NCBI RefSeq assembly: GCF_018687695.1
Contig: NZ_CP061303.1
Span: 1,381,847-1,445,846 of the forward strand
Length of the DNA stretch: 64,000 nt
Direction of reading: 5' to 3'
From: Polynucleobacter sp. MG-6-Vaara-E2
Lineage (GTDB): Bacteria > Pseudomonadota > Gammaproteobacteria > Burkholderiales > Burkholderiaceae
Shown here piece by piece: positions 33,124 through 41,928 of the stretch (the stretch's first letter is position 1; every line of letters begins with the position of its first letter). The position numbers and the translations under genes are program-made. The notes below the pieces were generated by a model that searched no databases, was not told where the DNA came from, and saw only the letters and a list, made by a program, of their open reading frames with translations.

Positions 33124-33680
33124 TGGGTCTTAGCCTTTGGGTAGCCACGCCATTCCTCAAAAGCCAATGGAATGGGCATTCCATCCTCAAGCCCATAGTA
33201 GGTTAGCTTACCAGCTAGATTCATAGCAAGATAAACTTTACTAGCAGCAGGATCAACAACAAAAGCAGCATCTGATTCATCACAATCGGATTTTTTGCAC
33301 CCTACTCCCAATACATGGTTGCCCACATACACAATGGGAGCACTCTCTTTAAATGCCTCTTGAAAGGCTTCAATATCTGAGCCCAGCATGTAAGAAAGAA
33401 TAAATTTTCCATTATCACGCCTGATCAAATCCGCTGAAGGGTTGCCTACCAACAAGGGGATATAGGTGGTTAAGTTTTTTTTAAAATCCTCGAACTTAAT
33501 TGCTTGCTCTTTTTTTAGAATCTTGGCCTCATTTTCTTTTTCATATTCGTCTTTGTATTCCCAGGCTTTATATGCAACATAGGCTAGGACAAGGGCAATC
33601 AAGATGTATAGAATCCACCTGACAATATTTATCACCAACCTCCATACTTTCAATGCAGTCGATTCGATTTTTTTGGGCAT
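33120..33680 (-). CDS. Membrane-anchored hypothetical protein
   Basis: 186 residues: one TM segment (about 14-38), a charged coil (YKDEYEKENEAKILKKEQ), then a globular domain with two Cys in GVGCKKSDCDES, possibly a disulphide or metal loop. The C-terminal part (AAFVVDPAASKVYLAMNLAG) looks like a beta-rich fold. I do not recognise the family. It is coupled by a four-base overlap to the secreted protein gene downstream. Confidence 0.65.
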   Translation of the reverse strand: MPKKIESTALKVWRLVINIVRWILYILIALVLAYVAYKAWEYKDEYEKENEAKILKKEQAIKFEDFKKNLTTYIPLLVGNPSADLIRRDNGKFILSYMLGSDIEAFQEAFKESAPIVYVGNHVLGVGCKKSDCDESDAAFVVDPAASKVYLAMNLAGKLTYYGLEDGMPIPLAFEEWRGYPKAKTQ

Positions 33681-33941
33681 ATTTTAGATGGCACCTAATT
33701 CAGTGGTTAGCAAATCGGATTTGATGTTATCTTCTCATTACTATAAATCAATTCTTTTTTGCCCCCCAGAAAAAAGGTTGGCCAATCCACTTAATTGGGG
33801 AGTTCTTTATGAAATTCGACTTTTTTATAAAAATCCCCTAATATCGAAGTAATTAAATCCACACAAAGCCTACATTGGCTGAGTACATCTCTAGATCCGA
33901 TAAACGATACTAAAATTTAATATTCCTGATGACAAGCAAAT

Positions 33942-34226
33942 ATGAGTAATCTAGATGAAACCATTCGTGAGCTGAAAGAAATCAATAATCACCTTTTCAC
34001 CATCAATACTCATTTAGAACAAAAGGATTCAAAGTTGGATGAGTGTCTGAACGTGATTCGAAAAGATCTTTGGAATATTAAAAATATTATTGCCAACGAC
34101 ACAGAACATCATAAAAATATACAAAAAAGCATCGAAAAAGGTATAGAAAGGGCGCTTGCCAAGGCTACCGTCTATTTATTTGTTACGGGAATAATGCTGT
34201 ATTTAGTAGGTAAGTTTTTGTTATAA
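33942..34226 (+). CDS. Small coiled-coil protein with C-terminal membrane anchor
   Basis: 94 residues. A long amphipathic coiled coil (about 5-70) precedes a single C-terminal TM helix (VYLFVTGIMLYLVGKFLL). Tail-anchored small proteins of this type often act as scaffolds or multimerising partners. The next gene, also a small membrane protein, follows after 21 bases. No family recognised. The 260 bases upstream (33681-33941) show no gene. Confidence 0.6.
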   Translation: MSNLDETIRELKEINNHLFTINTHLEQKDSKLDECLNVIRKDLWNIKNIIANDTEHHKNIQKSIEKGIERALAKATVYLFVTGIMLYLVGKFLL

Positions 34227-34247
34227 AAAATTTTTTATAAACACATC

Positions 34248-34622
34248 ATGACACCTGAGTCAACAGATCGCCAAAAAAGTTACGCCCACATTGCAAAACT
34301 TCTGGGGTCCGCAAGCAAATCTTATGAAGATGCTGCGCTTGGTTTAGAGCAAGGCAGTAGTGAGGAGCATATATACATGCACATCAAAAATGCCCGCGCC
34401 ACCCTAGAAACTGCATTTCCAGAGTTATTTACTACACCTAAACATTCCCAAAACAACAAACCTGTACCCACAAAACATGATTTTTCTATTATTAAAATAG
34501 GCTTGTTTGCAGGATTAATCATCGGAATCTTGTTTATATTTGTAATGTATGGTCCAACGGGCGATTTAAGCAAAACTTGGAAGACTGAAGATTTCCAAAA
34601 GAATGTTGCTTATCCCAAATAA
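34248..34622 (+). CDS. Small membrane protein, unknown
   Basis: 124 residues with a soluble helical N-terminal part (1-80), one TM helix (IIKIGLFAGLIIGILFIFVMYG, about 84-103, quoted as a helix region) and a short tail. No known motif. It probably forms an operon with the tail-anchored coiled-coil protein upstream. Confidence 0.6.
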   Translation: MTPESTDRQKSYAHIAKLLGSASKSYEDAALGLEQGSSEEHIYMHIKNARATLETAFPELFTTPKHSQNNKPVPTKHDFSIIKIGLFAGLIIGILFIFVMYGPTGDLSKTWKTEDFQKNVAYPK

Positions 34623-34858
34623 CCAGTTACCAGCAGTCTTTTAAATACTCCAATAGAAGAATCTTTTGGGGCATATAGATAAATCTCAGGTGAGGCAGTC
34701 ATAAATAAGCCCCAGAAGCAACTACCAAAAATTGATAGGGCTAGCAGAAAAGATGCGATATTTCTTTTTTATGAATGATCACTAAAGGATTCTTGGATCT
34801 GATGCGTTATTTTACTTGACTCTGAATCTCTCATTCAATAGGTAAACTCAAGGGATCA

Positions 34859-35329
34859 TCACTCTGCTTTAGCAAGTGGAACCACATTATTTGGAATCCC
34901 TTCATAAGCCAAAGGTAAATTTGCCTGAGGTGTACCATCTGGCAATAAACATTTGAGATTTCCATTGACCTTAGCATCTGGATGAATATTAATTTGAGAA
35001 TAAGTGACATCTCCAAAGACTTCAGCACCAGGATAAATTTCAACTCGTCCTTTTGCGAGAACTGAGCCTTCAATTCGCCCAATAATAATCGCGTGAGAGC
35101 TGTAAATGTTCCCCTCCAAGAATCCGGTTTTACCAATTACCGCCGTGTAAGCGCTAGCAAGCTTATCATCTTCGGCTGGAGCAATTTCGCCAATTAAATG
35201 TCCCAATAAAAGCATGTTTCCACTATGGGTAAAGTTGCCTCTGACGAGAGAACCAGCACCAATCGTAGTCAAATATGAAAGCTCAGTGTCTGCCAATGGA
35301 TTATTTTTTTTAGAAAACTCAAACATCAC
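34859..35329 (-). CDS. Bactofilin family protein
   Basis: 156 residues. The core (about 15-125) has the regular beta-helix pattern of bactofilins: GAGSLVRGNFTHSGNMLLLG, then GFLEGNIYSSHAIIIGRIEG, then GRVEIYPGAEVFGDVTYSQI. Bactofilins polymerise without nucleotide into membrane-associated scaffolds. Residues 125-156 are a Pro/Leu-rich tail. It lies 31 bases downstream of the RodZ-like gene, so the pair is probably an operon. Two further bactofilins follow at 37034 and 37502. Confidence 0.85.
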   Translation of the reverse strand: MMFEFSKKNNPLADTELSYLTTIGAGSLVRGNFTHSGNMLLLGHLIGEIAPAEDDKLASAYTAVIGKTGFLEGNIYSSHAIIIGRIEGSVLAKGRVEIYPGAEVFGDVTYSQINIHPDAKVNGNLKCLLPDGTPQANLPLAYEGIPNNVVPLAKAE

Positions 35330-35360
35330 ACACCTCGATTTTGCTCAATTGAATTCCGCT

Positions 35361-36419
35361 TCACATGGGAACTTCTAGTAACTTAATTTGCTTAACACCT
35401 GGGTTAGGCGCACGCACCCTCCAACCCTGAAAATACATTTCAACATTATCTAAATCTTGAGTTAAAACAACAAAGGGTGCGGTACCACGGAATACATTAG
35501 AAGCGTTCGATTCGAGATTAATCACGGCTTGCTTTCCTGAGCTATCTACGATACAAATAATCTGCTTAGTCAAAGACTTAATGTTTACAACATTACCGGG
35601 CTTGGAGGGGTTCGATGATTGATAATTAATAGGTTGCGCCTCTTGTTTATAGGGACACTGCTCAACTGGAGGGCTAATGGCTAATTGGCCAGACTTTAAT
35701 TCGGGAACTGTCAGCGAAGACTCAGAATTTGTAGGAGCAGGAGATAACTCAACTTCTGTTTTAACGTTGAGTGCGGTATTTTCTGCTAAGGGAGCGGGTG
35801 AGCCAACTAAATCAAACAGCGAGGACCTTAGATTGAAGCGACCATTTAAACCTACGATGGCTATCGCGAGGACTGAAAAACCAAATAGCAATGGTGCCGC
35901 TGTCCGCAGTAGGTTAGATGGCATGCTAGAACTGAACTCAGCACCACGATTTTCGATAGTTTCATCCAATTTCTCCTCCAGATCTAAGTTCTGGGGGACA
36001 GATGATTCCTGCAAATTTACGCTATTTTTTTCGCTAACATAATCGACACTCTTTTTAGCTGGTTTCTTTGGCTCTATCTCACTTTCAGATTTCACTAGAT
36101 TTTCTGGCTCAGAAATTTCCACTACCTCAACTAAAGCTGTAGGTGCAACTTTTAGAGTCTCCAGGGATTCGGGATAGGCTAAATAAGATGATTCAACCAA
36201 ACCCAAAAAACTACCAACCCGCTTAGCTGAACTCACCTTCAATTGAAATGTATAAAAGGAACTTAGGCCGCCCTCTTCCAACTCCAAAACCATTTTGGGA
36301 GACAAGCAGCACAAATTAGCAAGCTCAGCTCGATCCAGTTTTTTGAGCTCTCTTGCATTTTTCAATGCACTACCAATGATATTTGGCTGCGATTGATGTT
36401 TACCTAATTTCATGGCCAT
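35361..36419 (-). CDS. RodZ-like protein (HTH, TM, DUF4115-like domain)
   Basis: 352 residues. The N-terminal HTH of the RodZ type (about 14-70) contains GSALKNARELKKLDRAELA and LCCLSPKMVLELEEGGL. An acidic/Ser-rich linker follows, then TM (about 170-192), a Ser/Pro-rich periplasmic linker and a C-terminal beta-rich domain (about 280-352) with FRGTAPFVVLTQDLDNVEMY, as in the RodZ DUF4115 domain. RodZ links MreB to the wall machinery. Co-occurrence with bactofilins rather than the usual ispG context suggests a specialised paralogue. No ribosome site was examined closely. Confidence 0.72.
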   Translation of the reverse strand: MAMKLGKHQSQPNIIGSALKNARELKKLDRAELANLCCLSPKMVLELEEGGLSSFYTFQLKVSSAKRVGSFLGLVESSYLAYPESLETLKVAPTALVEVVEISEPENLVKSESEIEPKKPAKKSVDYVSEKNSVNLQESSVPQNLDLEEKLDETIENRGAEFSSSMPSNLLRTAAPLLFGFSVLAIAIVGLNGRFNLRSSLFDLVGSPAPLAENTALNVKTEVELSPAPTNSESSLTVPELKSGQLAISPPVEQCPYKQEAQPINYQSSNPSKPGNVVNIKSLTKQIICIVDSSGKQAVINLESNASNVFRGTAPFVVLTQDLDNVEMYFQGWRVRAPNPGVKQIKLLEVPM

Positions 36420-36641
36420 AAACTCTTAAAATTATTGCGCTGCACATAATATTACCGCCTTCAAAAGTCTCATAATCTGTTTTGAATTTTAAAATACCGA
36501 CACCTCTTAAATCCTTTCAAATATACCAATAAATAAGGTAAAAATTAGTATATTTTTCGACTTATAGCATAATGTTGGGATTGTCCTATTTTCTCAAGCA
36601 AATAAATGCAGCTAATTTGGATTTCAGGATCCACCTCCTCC

Positions 36642-36953
36642 ATGAAGCAAATAAAAATAACGGGTAAAACCGTCATTAAGATTGCATTTTTGTCCTTTAG
36701 CGTGTTTGTTTTAATTGGCATTGGGATTCATTTTTTTGGCTACAGGGTTGCAATCCGCTTCAACCCTGAAATGGCAAAGGAACTGGGGGGCGTTATCTCC
36801 CGCAAAGAGATGGATGAATTGGAGGCGAATTATCAGGACAAAATTCAAACTATCAAGGCTCAGCTTCCTATTATTGAGAACAAAATAGCCACTCTTAGGT
36901 CGCTTAAAGATCAGCTCACAGAACTATCCACTCCTAGCCCAGAAAAAAAATAG
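36642..36953 (+). CDS. Small membrane protein with C-terminal coiled coil
   Basis: About 103 residues from ATG 36642 (MKQIKITGKTVIKIAFLS); an ATG at 36606 would add 12 residues. One N-terminal TM helix (about 10-32) precedes a coiled coil (MDELEANYQDKIQTIKAQLP onward). It lies about 80 bases upstream of a bactofilin gene on the same strand. A membrane adaptor for the bactofilin scaffold is possible but unproven. No family recognised. Confidence 0.6.
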   Translation: MKQIKITGKTVIKIAFLSFSVFVLIGIGIHFFGYRVAIRFNPEMAKELGGVISRKEMDELEANYQDKIQTIKAQLPIIENKIATLRSLKDQLTELSTPSPEKK

Positions 36954-37033
36954 CCTTGATTTCGGTTTATGAATTCATGTTGTGCGTTCACATTCCTGTA
37001 TGCTTGATGGGTCCAATGTAAGAGAGATGCTAT

Positions 37034-37405
37034 ATGACTGAATACAATTCCAAAGGCTCCCTGTTTGTAGGGCAGGGTGTCGTCGTTAGCGGGACCTTTG
37101 AAGTTCCTGAGATGGCTGTAGTTGCCGGACTCGTTGAAGGCGAGTTAAATACCAAGGAAGTTCTTGTTGAGACGACTGGGGTGGTGAACGGCAGGATTAA
37201 GGCTGAAATTGTTGAGGTCCGAGGAGAGGTTACTCAAGGTCTTTTAGTTACGAATCATCTCAATATCCGCTCAAGCGCAAAAATCACCGGGCTCACTCAA
37301 TACGCAGAAATGAGTGTTGAGAAAGGCGCAAAATTAAGTGGGGAGTTGCGGATCATTGAGCATGAACCCATCGACACTTACCCCAGCGATTCAGAAGATC
37401 AATAA
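37034..37405 (+). CDS. Bactofilin family protein
   Basis: 123 residues with the bactofilin beta-helix pattern: GVVVSGTFEVPEMAVVAGLV, EGELNTKEVLVETTGVVNGR, KGAKLSGELRIIEH. It ends in a short acidic tail. It is shorter and more acidic than the copy at 37502. The GTAAGAGAGAT segment just before the start acts as the ribosome site. It is on the opposite strand to the other two copies. Confidence 0.8.
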   Translation: MTEYNSKGSLFVGQGVVVSGTFEVPEMAVVAGLVEGELNTKEVLVETTGVVNGRIKAEIVEVRGEVTQGLLVTNHLNIRSSAKITGLTQYAEMSVEKGAKLSGELRIIEHEPIDTYPSDSEDQ

Positions 37406-37501
37406 ATGACTCTGACACAGACTCTTAAGACAACTTGTAGCATCTAAAAGTCCAACAGCCACGTTTGCCTGAGCTTAAGCCATCTTGTTAGCAGCTCGCA
37501 C

Positions 37502-37954
37502 TCATTGTGACTTTATTTTGCTCCAGTTAGCCTGAAATATTGCTGCTGAATCTCCAGCGGAAGCGTCTTGATCATCACTATTCCTTGAAATCATGAGACC
37601 ATTTAACTTGGCGCCATGCTCAATGCCCAGTTGACCGTAAGTAATATCCCCGCGGACCTCAGCCCCTTCATGCAATTCAACACGCTCTGTTGCATAGATG
37701 TTGCCCTCAACACGACCAGCAACTAAAACCCTAAAAGCATAAATATCACCCTGCACCACACCCGTGCGGCCCAATGCAATGCTGACATTCTTCCCTTGAC
37801 GAGCTTCAATATTACCAATGACGCTACCGTCAATGCGTAAGCTTTCACTGGCAACAAGTCTTCCATGAACTTCAGTTGCTGGTCCAACAATGGTCTCAAA
37901 TGACTCCATGGTGGGTTGTAAAAATTTAATTGATTGAGATTTTTTGAAAAGCAT
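37502..37954 (-). CDS. Bactofilin family protein
   Basis: 150 residues, the most canonical bactofilin of the three. A short basic N-terminus (MLFKKSQSIKF) is followed by ETIVGPATEVHGRLVASESL, RIDGSVIGNIEARQGKNVSI, GDIYAFRVLVAGRVEGNIYA and ERVELHEGAEVRGDITYGQL. Bactofilins form nucleotide-free filaments that position envelope machinery. It is convergent with the bactofilin at 37034. Confidence 0.92.
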   Translation of the reverse strand: MLFKKSQSIKFLQPTMESFETIVGPATEVHGRLVASESLRIDGSVIGNIEARQGKNVSIALGRTGVVQGDIYAFRVLVAGRVEGNIYATERVELHEGAEVRGDITYGQLGIEHGAKLNGLMISRNSDDQDASAGDSAAIFQANWSKIKSQ

Positions 37955-38317
37955 TTCTAGGTACTCTTAAGGCTTAGCTGAGCTGGGGCTGTCAATTCTA
38001 GTCTCATTTCTTCATCCATAAAAGCACTTATTGATTAAGTTAGTAACTACTAGCATTTAAAGCGAGCTGTATTGCTATTCATGCGGAAATGGGCTCATGT
38101 AAGAGAGAAATCGACACCGAAAAACTTGCTTCTAGCGTTGATGTTTTCGCACTTATTTAGTGCAACCTCTTAAATCCAGAGAATCTCCGAAATGCCTTTT
38201 AGCCAACCAGCATAGATGGTTTAACTGCCAGTGACGAGTCTCCCTAAATGGTGCATTCATTTCACAAAATTGTGCCTAGTCATCATTGCTAGTGTTGATG
38301 AGTTCTTAAGATAAGCC
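37955..38317. other. Gene-free stretch between a bactofilin gene and a small ORF
   Basis: A 363-base region with no convincing gene. It holds a small hairpin GCACT-TATTT-AGTGC near 38147-38161 and a 12-base copy (ATGTAAGAGAGA, 38097-38108) of the sequence upstream of the bactofilin at 37034 (37016-37027). A 30-codon frame starting at 38081 lacks a ribosome site. Otherwise I see nothing definite. Confidence 0.4.
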
Positions 38318-38548
38318 ATGCGTATCAAAATTACAAAAAGCTTAGTGCTCAATTCTCAAATTCATAATACGGAGACTATTCCGGAGGCTCTCTTTCCGGA
38401 AGGTGAATATCTTGCCAATTTGACGCCAGATGGCAAGATCGAGGTTATCAACACCAAATCCATTAAGGCCCTTTTCTCTTTTTCCCAATTTAGAGAAAAA
38501 GTTTCTCAAGGAGAGACTTTGTGGTTGTCGAAACTTAAGGCAGTCTAG
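38318..38548 (+). CDS. Small hypothetical protein
   Basis: 76 residues with ATG start (MRIKITKSLVLNSQIHNTET). A mixed beta/alpha composition with LANLTPDGKIEVINTKSIKA; no TM segment or known motif. Its last four bases overlap the convergent gene at 38545. Function unknown. Confidence 0.5.
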   Translation: MRIKITKSLVLNSQIHNTETIPEALFPEGEYLANLTPDGKIEVINTKSIKALFSFSQFREKVSQGETLWLSKLKAV

Positions 38549-38922
38549 TGGTCTAGATCTAAGCTCTGAACGAGGCTAGCCAACTTTGTCACAGACTCAA
38601 ATGCATTAGTGTTGCAGGCTTCAACATCTAAATTCTCCCAATTAAACTCCAAGGAGAAATGCGCAGACTCAATAATCAGCTCATAGCTTGAGGAGGCTTT
38701 GTTGTTTGAGCCAGCCTGAGTCTCCTCAGCCAACGGAACCTGTAACGCCTCAATTGCATCTAATAGGATTTGGGTTTCAGCAGCCGTAAGCTCCCTGCTA
38801 TGTAGCACATCATCGGTTCTTTTCACGGATATCTTAGAGATTCCATCAATAGTAACTTCATACTGATTGAGGCCAAGATCAAACCAAACGGTTAACTCAA
38901 TTGCGATTGGGTAGGTTTTCAT
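38545..38922 (-). CDS. Hypothetical protein
   Basis: 125 residues, acidic and soluble, with predicted beta strands at the N-terminus (IELTVWFDLGLNQYEVTIDG), a helix (AAETQILLDAIEALQV) and a second beta/alpha unit. No family recognised. The ATG immediately follows the stop of the upstream gene (TAAATG on the minus strand, without a gap), so the two genes are coupled. Confidence 0.6.
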   Translation of the reverse strand: MKTYPIAIELTVWFDLGLNQYEVTIDGISKISVKRTDDVLHSRELTAAETQILLDAIEALQVPLAEETQAGSNNKASSSYELIIESAHFSLEFNWENLDVEACNTNAFESVTKLASLVQSLDLDH

Positions 38923-39150
38923 TTAATCGACCTCGTCAGCATGGGGTTCATCAAAATGTTCTTTGTGAGGTTTAAGCTTAGCTTCTAACTGAGACCATTT
39001 GCTTTGTTGTTTTCGATAAGCACAATCCTCGGCATGATTCTCCAATAATCCAAAAATGATTGTTGTTGGAATCTTGCAGTGAACGCATCGATAAGCATGC
39101 TGATGCTCTTCTATTTTTTCTTGGGGGTAATCAATATAGAACGGCTTCAT
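38923..39150 (-). CDS. Small zinc-finger-like hypothetical protein
   Basis: 75 residues. It has a Cys-x2-Cys pair (YRCVHCKI) and a His-x4-Cys pair (NHAEDCAYR) about 18 residues later, a CCHC pattern suggesting a zinc site. The C-terminus is charged. It may bind nucleic acid or a partner; no family recognised. Operon with the gene at 38545. Confidence 0.55.
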   Translation of the reverse strand: MKPFYIDYPQEKIEEHQHAYRCVHCKIPTTIIFGLLENHAEDCAYRKQQSKWSQLEAKLKPHKEHFDEPHADEVD

Positions 39151-39248
39151 CTGGCTCCTCAGGCGGTGATCAGAACTCTGATAAACATATTACACCGCAT
39201 TAGAATAGACTCATATTGAATCCATCCCATCTGGAGCACTTGAATCTT

Positions 39249-39914
39249 ATGTTGCCATGCATCGAATTAGAAACCTCTCCAAACCCAACCGCCTCCGTAA
39301 TCTGGTTGCATGGCCTTGGGGCGGATGGCAATGACTTTGTGCCCATCGTCCCAGAGCTTCATTTAGAGGGATGCCCGGGGATTCGCTTTGTTTTTCCTAG
39401 TGCACCTACTATGCCAGTGACTGTTAATGGTGGCTATGTCATGCCTGCCTGGTATGACATCATCGGCAGAAATCTGACTGATCAAGAGGATGCTGCTGGT
39501 ATACATCGTTCAGCATCCTCGATTAGCCAATTGATTGAAAAAGAAGCTGACCGTGGCATCGCGTATGACAATATTGTGTTGGCTGGCTTTTCACAAGGTT
39601 GCGCTATGGCTCTACAGATTGGACTTCGTTTTCCACAGAAATTAGCTGGCATCATGGCTCTATCTGGATATCTTCCACTTGCAATCTCACTCAATACCGA
39701 GAAGCATGCCGCCAACCAACATACACCTATTTTTATGGCTCATGGCATGTACGACACCGTAGTTGTTCCTGAGCGTGCCGAAGCTTCTTGTGCCTTATTA
39801 GAAAAAATGGGCTATTCAGTCTCTTGGAATGAATATCCCATGGAACACTCAGTCAATCGCGAAGAGCTCATGGATATTTCACGCTTTTTACAGAGCGTAT
39901 TGATCAAGCCGTAA
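39249..39914 (+). CDS. Carboxylesterase/phospholipase (alpha/beta hydrolase)
   Basis: 221 residues from the ATG at 39249 (MLPCIELETS); a TTG at 39216 would add 11. Oxyanion region WLHGLGADGNDFVPI, nucleophile elbow GFSQG, acid in MAHGMYDTVV and catalytic His in YPMEHSVN make a complete Ser-Asp-His triad. This is the small bacterial esterase family related to acyl-protein thioesterases and E. coli YpfH. Substrate unknown. Confidence 0.92.
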   Translation: MLPCIELETSPNPTASVIWLHGLGADGNDFVPIVPELHLEGCPGIRFVFPSAPTMPVTVNGGYVMPAWYDIIGRNLTDQEDAAGIHRSASSISQLIEKEADRGIAYDNIVLAGFSQGCAMALQIGLRFPQKLAGIMALSGYLPLAISLNTEKHAANQHTPIFMAHGMYDTVVVPERAEASCALLEKMGYSVSWNEYPMEHSVNREELMDISRFLQSVLIKP

Positions 39915-39916
39915 AA

Positions 39917-40702
39917 CTATGCCAAACCATCGATGAGTAACTTTACTCCGGCCACCAGCAAGAAGAAGCGCACTATACGGTAGTACCAATTCACCGGTAT
40001 ATGTTTTGCCAAATAGAAGCCGAAGTACACTCCGATTGGCACACAGGGCAAAATTAAAATTGAGGTGATCAGATAGTCCCACTGAATCAAGCCTAGATAA
40101 GCATAGGGCCCTACCTTTGCGAAGTTTAAGCAAGCAAAAAAAATGCCTAATGTTGAGGTGTAAACCATTGGAGCAAGTTTTTCTCTGAGCATGTATGCAG
40201 TAATGGGAGGACCGCCATTATGAGCCACAAAAGAAGTCACGCCAGAAAGAATGCTTAGCAATATGCCGAGCCACGGCGATAGTTTTGCTTTGTTTGATTC
40301 AAAATAACTCATGACCAAATCCTGAAGCAAATACAGCAGAATAAATATTCCAATACATAAGGTCAGCACTTGAGGTGCTATCACTGCGAAAAAAATCATC
40401 CCAATCAAAATGCCTATAGCAGCTGATGGCAATACGAGGCTTAATATTTTCCAGTTTGCATTTCGCAAAAAACGTCTTAAGCCAACCAAGTCAATAGCAA
40501 TGAGCAGCGGCAACAAAATTGCCAATGCCTCTGCAATACTCACCTGGCTCGCCAATAAAGGAAGTGAGAGTGTGCCAAGCCCAGCCCCAAAACCGCTTTT
40601 AGAGATGCCTACTAGTAGGACGCTCAGAATGGCGAAAATGAAAAACGTCAAACTATGGGTTTGAAATGATTGGCTTAGCTGGGAGAGCAAAGATTCGAGC
40701 AT
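39917..40702 (-). CDS. TauE/SafE family membrane permease
   Basis: 261 residues with about eight TM helices and an internal duplication typical of TauE/SafE anion exporters (GISKSGFGAGLGTLSLPLLA, then GVTSFVAHNGGPPITAYML). The family exports sulfite, sulfoacetate or related anions. No sulfur genes are nearby, so the substrate is open. Convergent with the esterase, two bases apart. Confidence 0.92.
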   Translation of the reverse strand: MLESLLSQLSQSFQTHSLTFFIFAILSVLLVGISKSGFGAGLGTLSLPLLASQVSIAEALAILLPLLIAIDLVGLRRFLRNANWKILSLVLPSAAIGILIGMIFFAVIAPQVLTLCIGIFILLYLLQDLVMSYFESNKAKLSPWLGILLSILSGVTSFVAHNGGPPITAYMLREKLAPMVYTSTLGIFFACLNFAKVGPYAYLGLIQWDYLITSILILPCVPIGVYFGFYLAKHIPVNWYYRIVRFFLLVAGVKLLIDGLA

Positions 40703-40721
40703 TTAGCGATCTTACCAAGCT

Positions 40722-40748
40722 AAAAGAAAAGGGCTCCATAGAGCCCTA
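40722..40748 (-). terminator. Intrinsic terminator, downstream of the TRAP binding-protein gene
   Basis: GGGCTC (40731-40736) and GAGCCC (40741-40746) pair around a four-base loop. On the minus strand the stem is followed by TTTTCTTTT. It lies about 35 bases beyond the stop of the gene at 40783. Confidence 0.85.
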
Positions 40749-40782
40749 AAAATTCTAATTGATGAGTGCTAAAGGTATCTTA

Positions 40783-41871
40783 TTAGAGCTTCTTGTTAAA
40801 GCTATATTGAGCAAATGCCTGCTCTGCAACACCAAACCACTGTGCCTCCATATTTCTAAATGCGCGATAGTCATCGAATATCTTCTTAAACTGAGGATTC
40901 TTGGCAGATTCTTCCGCGTAAGTTTCTTGGCTAGCTTTAAAGCAAGCGTCCATGATGGATGTATTGAACTTGCGTAGAACGGCGCCATTTTGCAAGAGAC
41001 GTTGCAATGCCGGTGGGTTGAGTGCATCGTATTTTGCACACATATCGGTATGCGCCTCAAAACAAGCAGACTCCCATGCCGCTTGGTAAGAAGGTGGCAA
41101 AGAATCCCACTGTTTTTTGTTTACCAAGAATGAGAGGCCGGCAGCGCCCTCCCAGAAAGCAGGGTAATAGTAGTTCTTTGCAACTTTCGCTAAGCCCAAC
41201 TTTTCATCATCATAAGGACCAACAAATTCTGCGGCATCGATCGTCCCTTTTTCTAAGGCTGAATAAATCTCACCAGCAGGCAATTGTTGAGGTACCACAC
41301 CCAACTTAGATAAAACTTGCCCTGCAAAACCAGCGATACGGAATTTCAGGCCCTTTAAGTCTTCTGGTGATTTAATTTCTTTGCGGAACCAGCCCCCCAT
41401 TTGGGTACCGGTCTGGCCGCCAAGGAAGTTAACAATGTTGTAGCTCGCATAGAGCTCGCGCATCAACTTCATACCGTTGCCATGAAGCATCCAAGCTGAT
41501 TGCTGACGCACAGTCATACCAAATGGTGCTGCAGTATCAAAAATGAAAGCGCTATTTTTTCCCAAGTAGTAATAGCTAGCGGTGTGACCACACTCAACTG
41601 TACCGTTTTGTACAGCATCCAATACTTGTAACGCAGGGACTACCTCACCCGCCGCAAATACTTTGACATTAAATTTGCCATCAGTAGCTTTACGCAAGGC
41701 ATTAGCAAAGACTTCAGGGGTTCCAAAAAGGGTATCGAGTGATTTGGGGAAACTGGAAACTAAGCGCCAGTTCAGCGTTGGCAAACTCTGTGCAATTGCT
41801 GGCGCCCCCAGCGCTGCAACTCCTGCGCCTAGCGTTGCCTTCTTAAGAAATGAACGTCTTTGCATTACCAT
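40783..41871 (-). CDS. TRAP transporter substrate-binding protein (DctP family), Tat-exported
   Basis: 362 residues. A twin-arginine signal (MQRRSFLKKATLGAGVAALG, cleavage after AIAQ) precedes a DctP fold (LNWRLVSSFPKSLDTLFGTP ... GGQTGTQMGGWFRKEIKSPE ... LKGLKFRIAGFAGQVLSKLG). It resembles the larger TRAP binding proteins for 2-oxo or other carboxylates. No DctQ or DctM membrane partner is adjacent, so it is either an orphan or works with subunits elsewhere. Single gene with its own terminator. Confidence 0.92.
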   Translation of the reverse strand: MVMQRRSFLKKATLGAGVAALGAPAIAQSLPTLNWRLVSSFPKSLDTLFGTPEVFANALRKATDGKFNVKVFAAGEVVPALQVLDAVQNGTVECGHTASYYYLGKNSAFIFDTAAPFGMTVRQQSAWMLHGNGMKLMRELYASYNIVNFLGGQTGTQMGGWFRKEIKSPEDLKGLKFRIAGFAGQVLSKLGVVPQQLPAGEIYSALEKGTIDAAEFVGPYDDEKLGLAKVAKNYYYPAFWEGAAGLSFLVNKKQWDSLPPSYQAAWESACFEAHTDMCAKYDALNPPALQRLLQNGAVLRKFNTSIMDACFKASQETYAEESAKNPQFKKIFDDYRAFRNMEAQWFGVAEQAFAQYSFNKKL

Positions 41872-41928
41872 CTCCTTCAGTATTTTTATAGATGTTTACT
41901 GCTACTTACTTAAATTCTATAACGACGA

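Noticed and set aside
38081..38173. 30-codon frame with a hydrophobic stretch in the gene-free region
   Set aside because: No ribosome site, no match to neighbours, and the region carries hairpin and repeat sequence; coding is unlikely.
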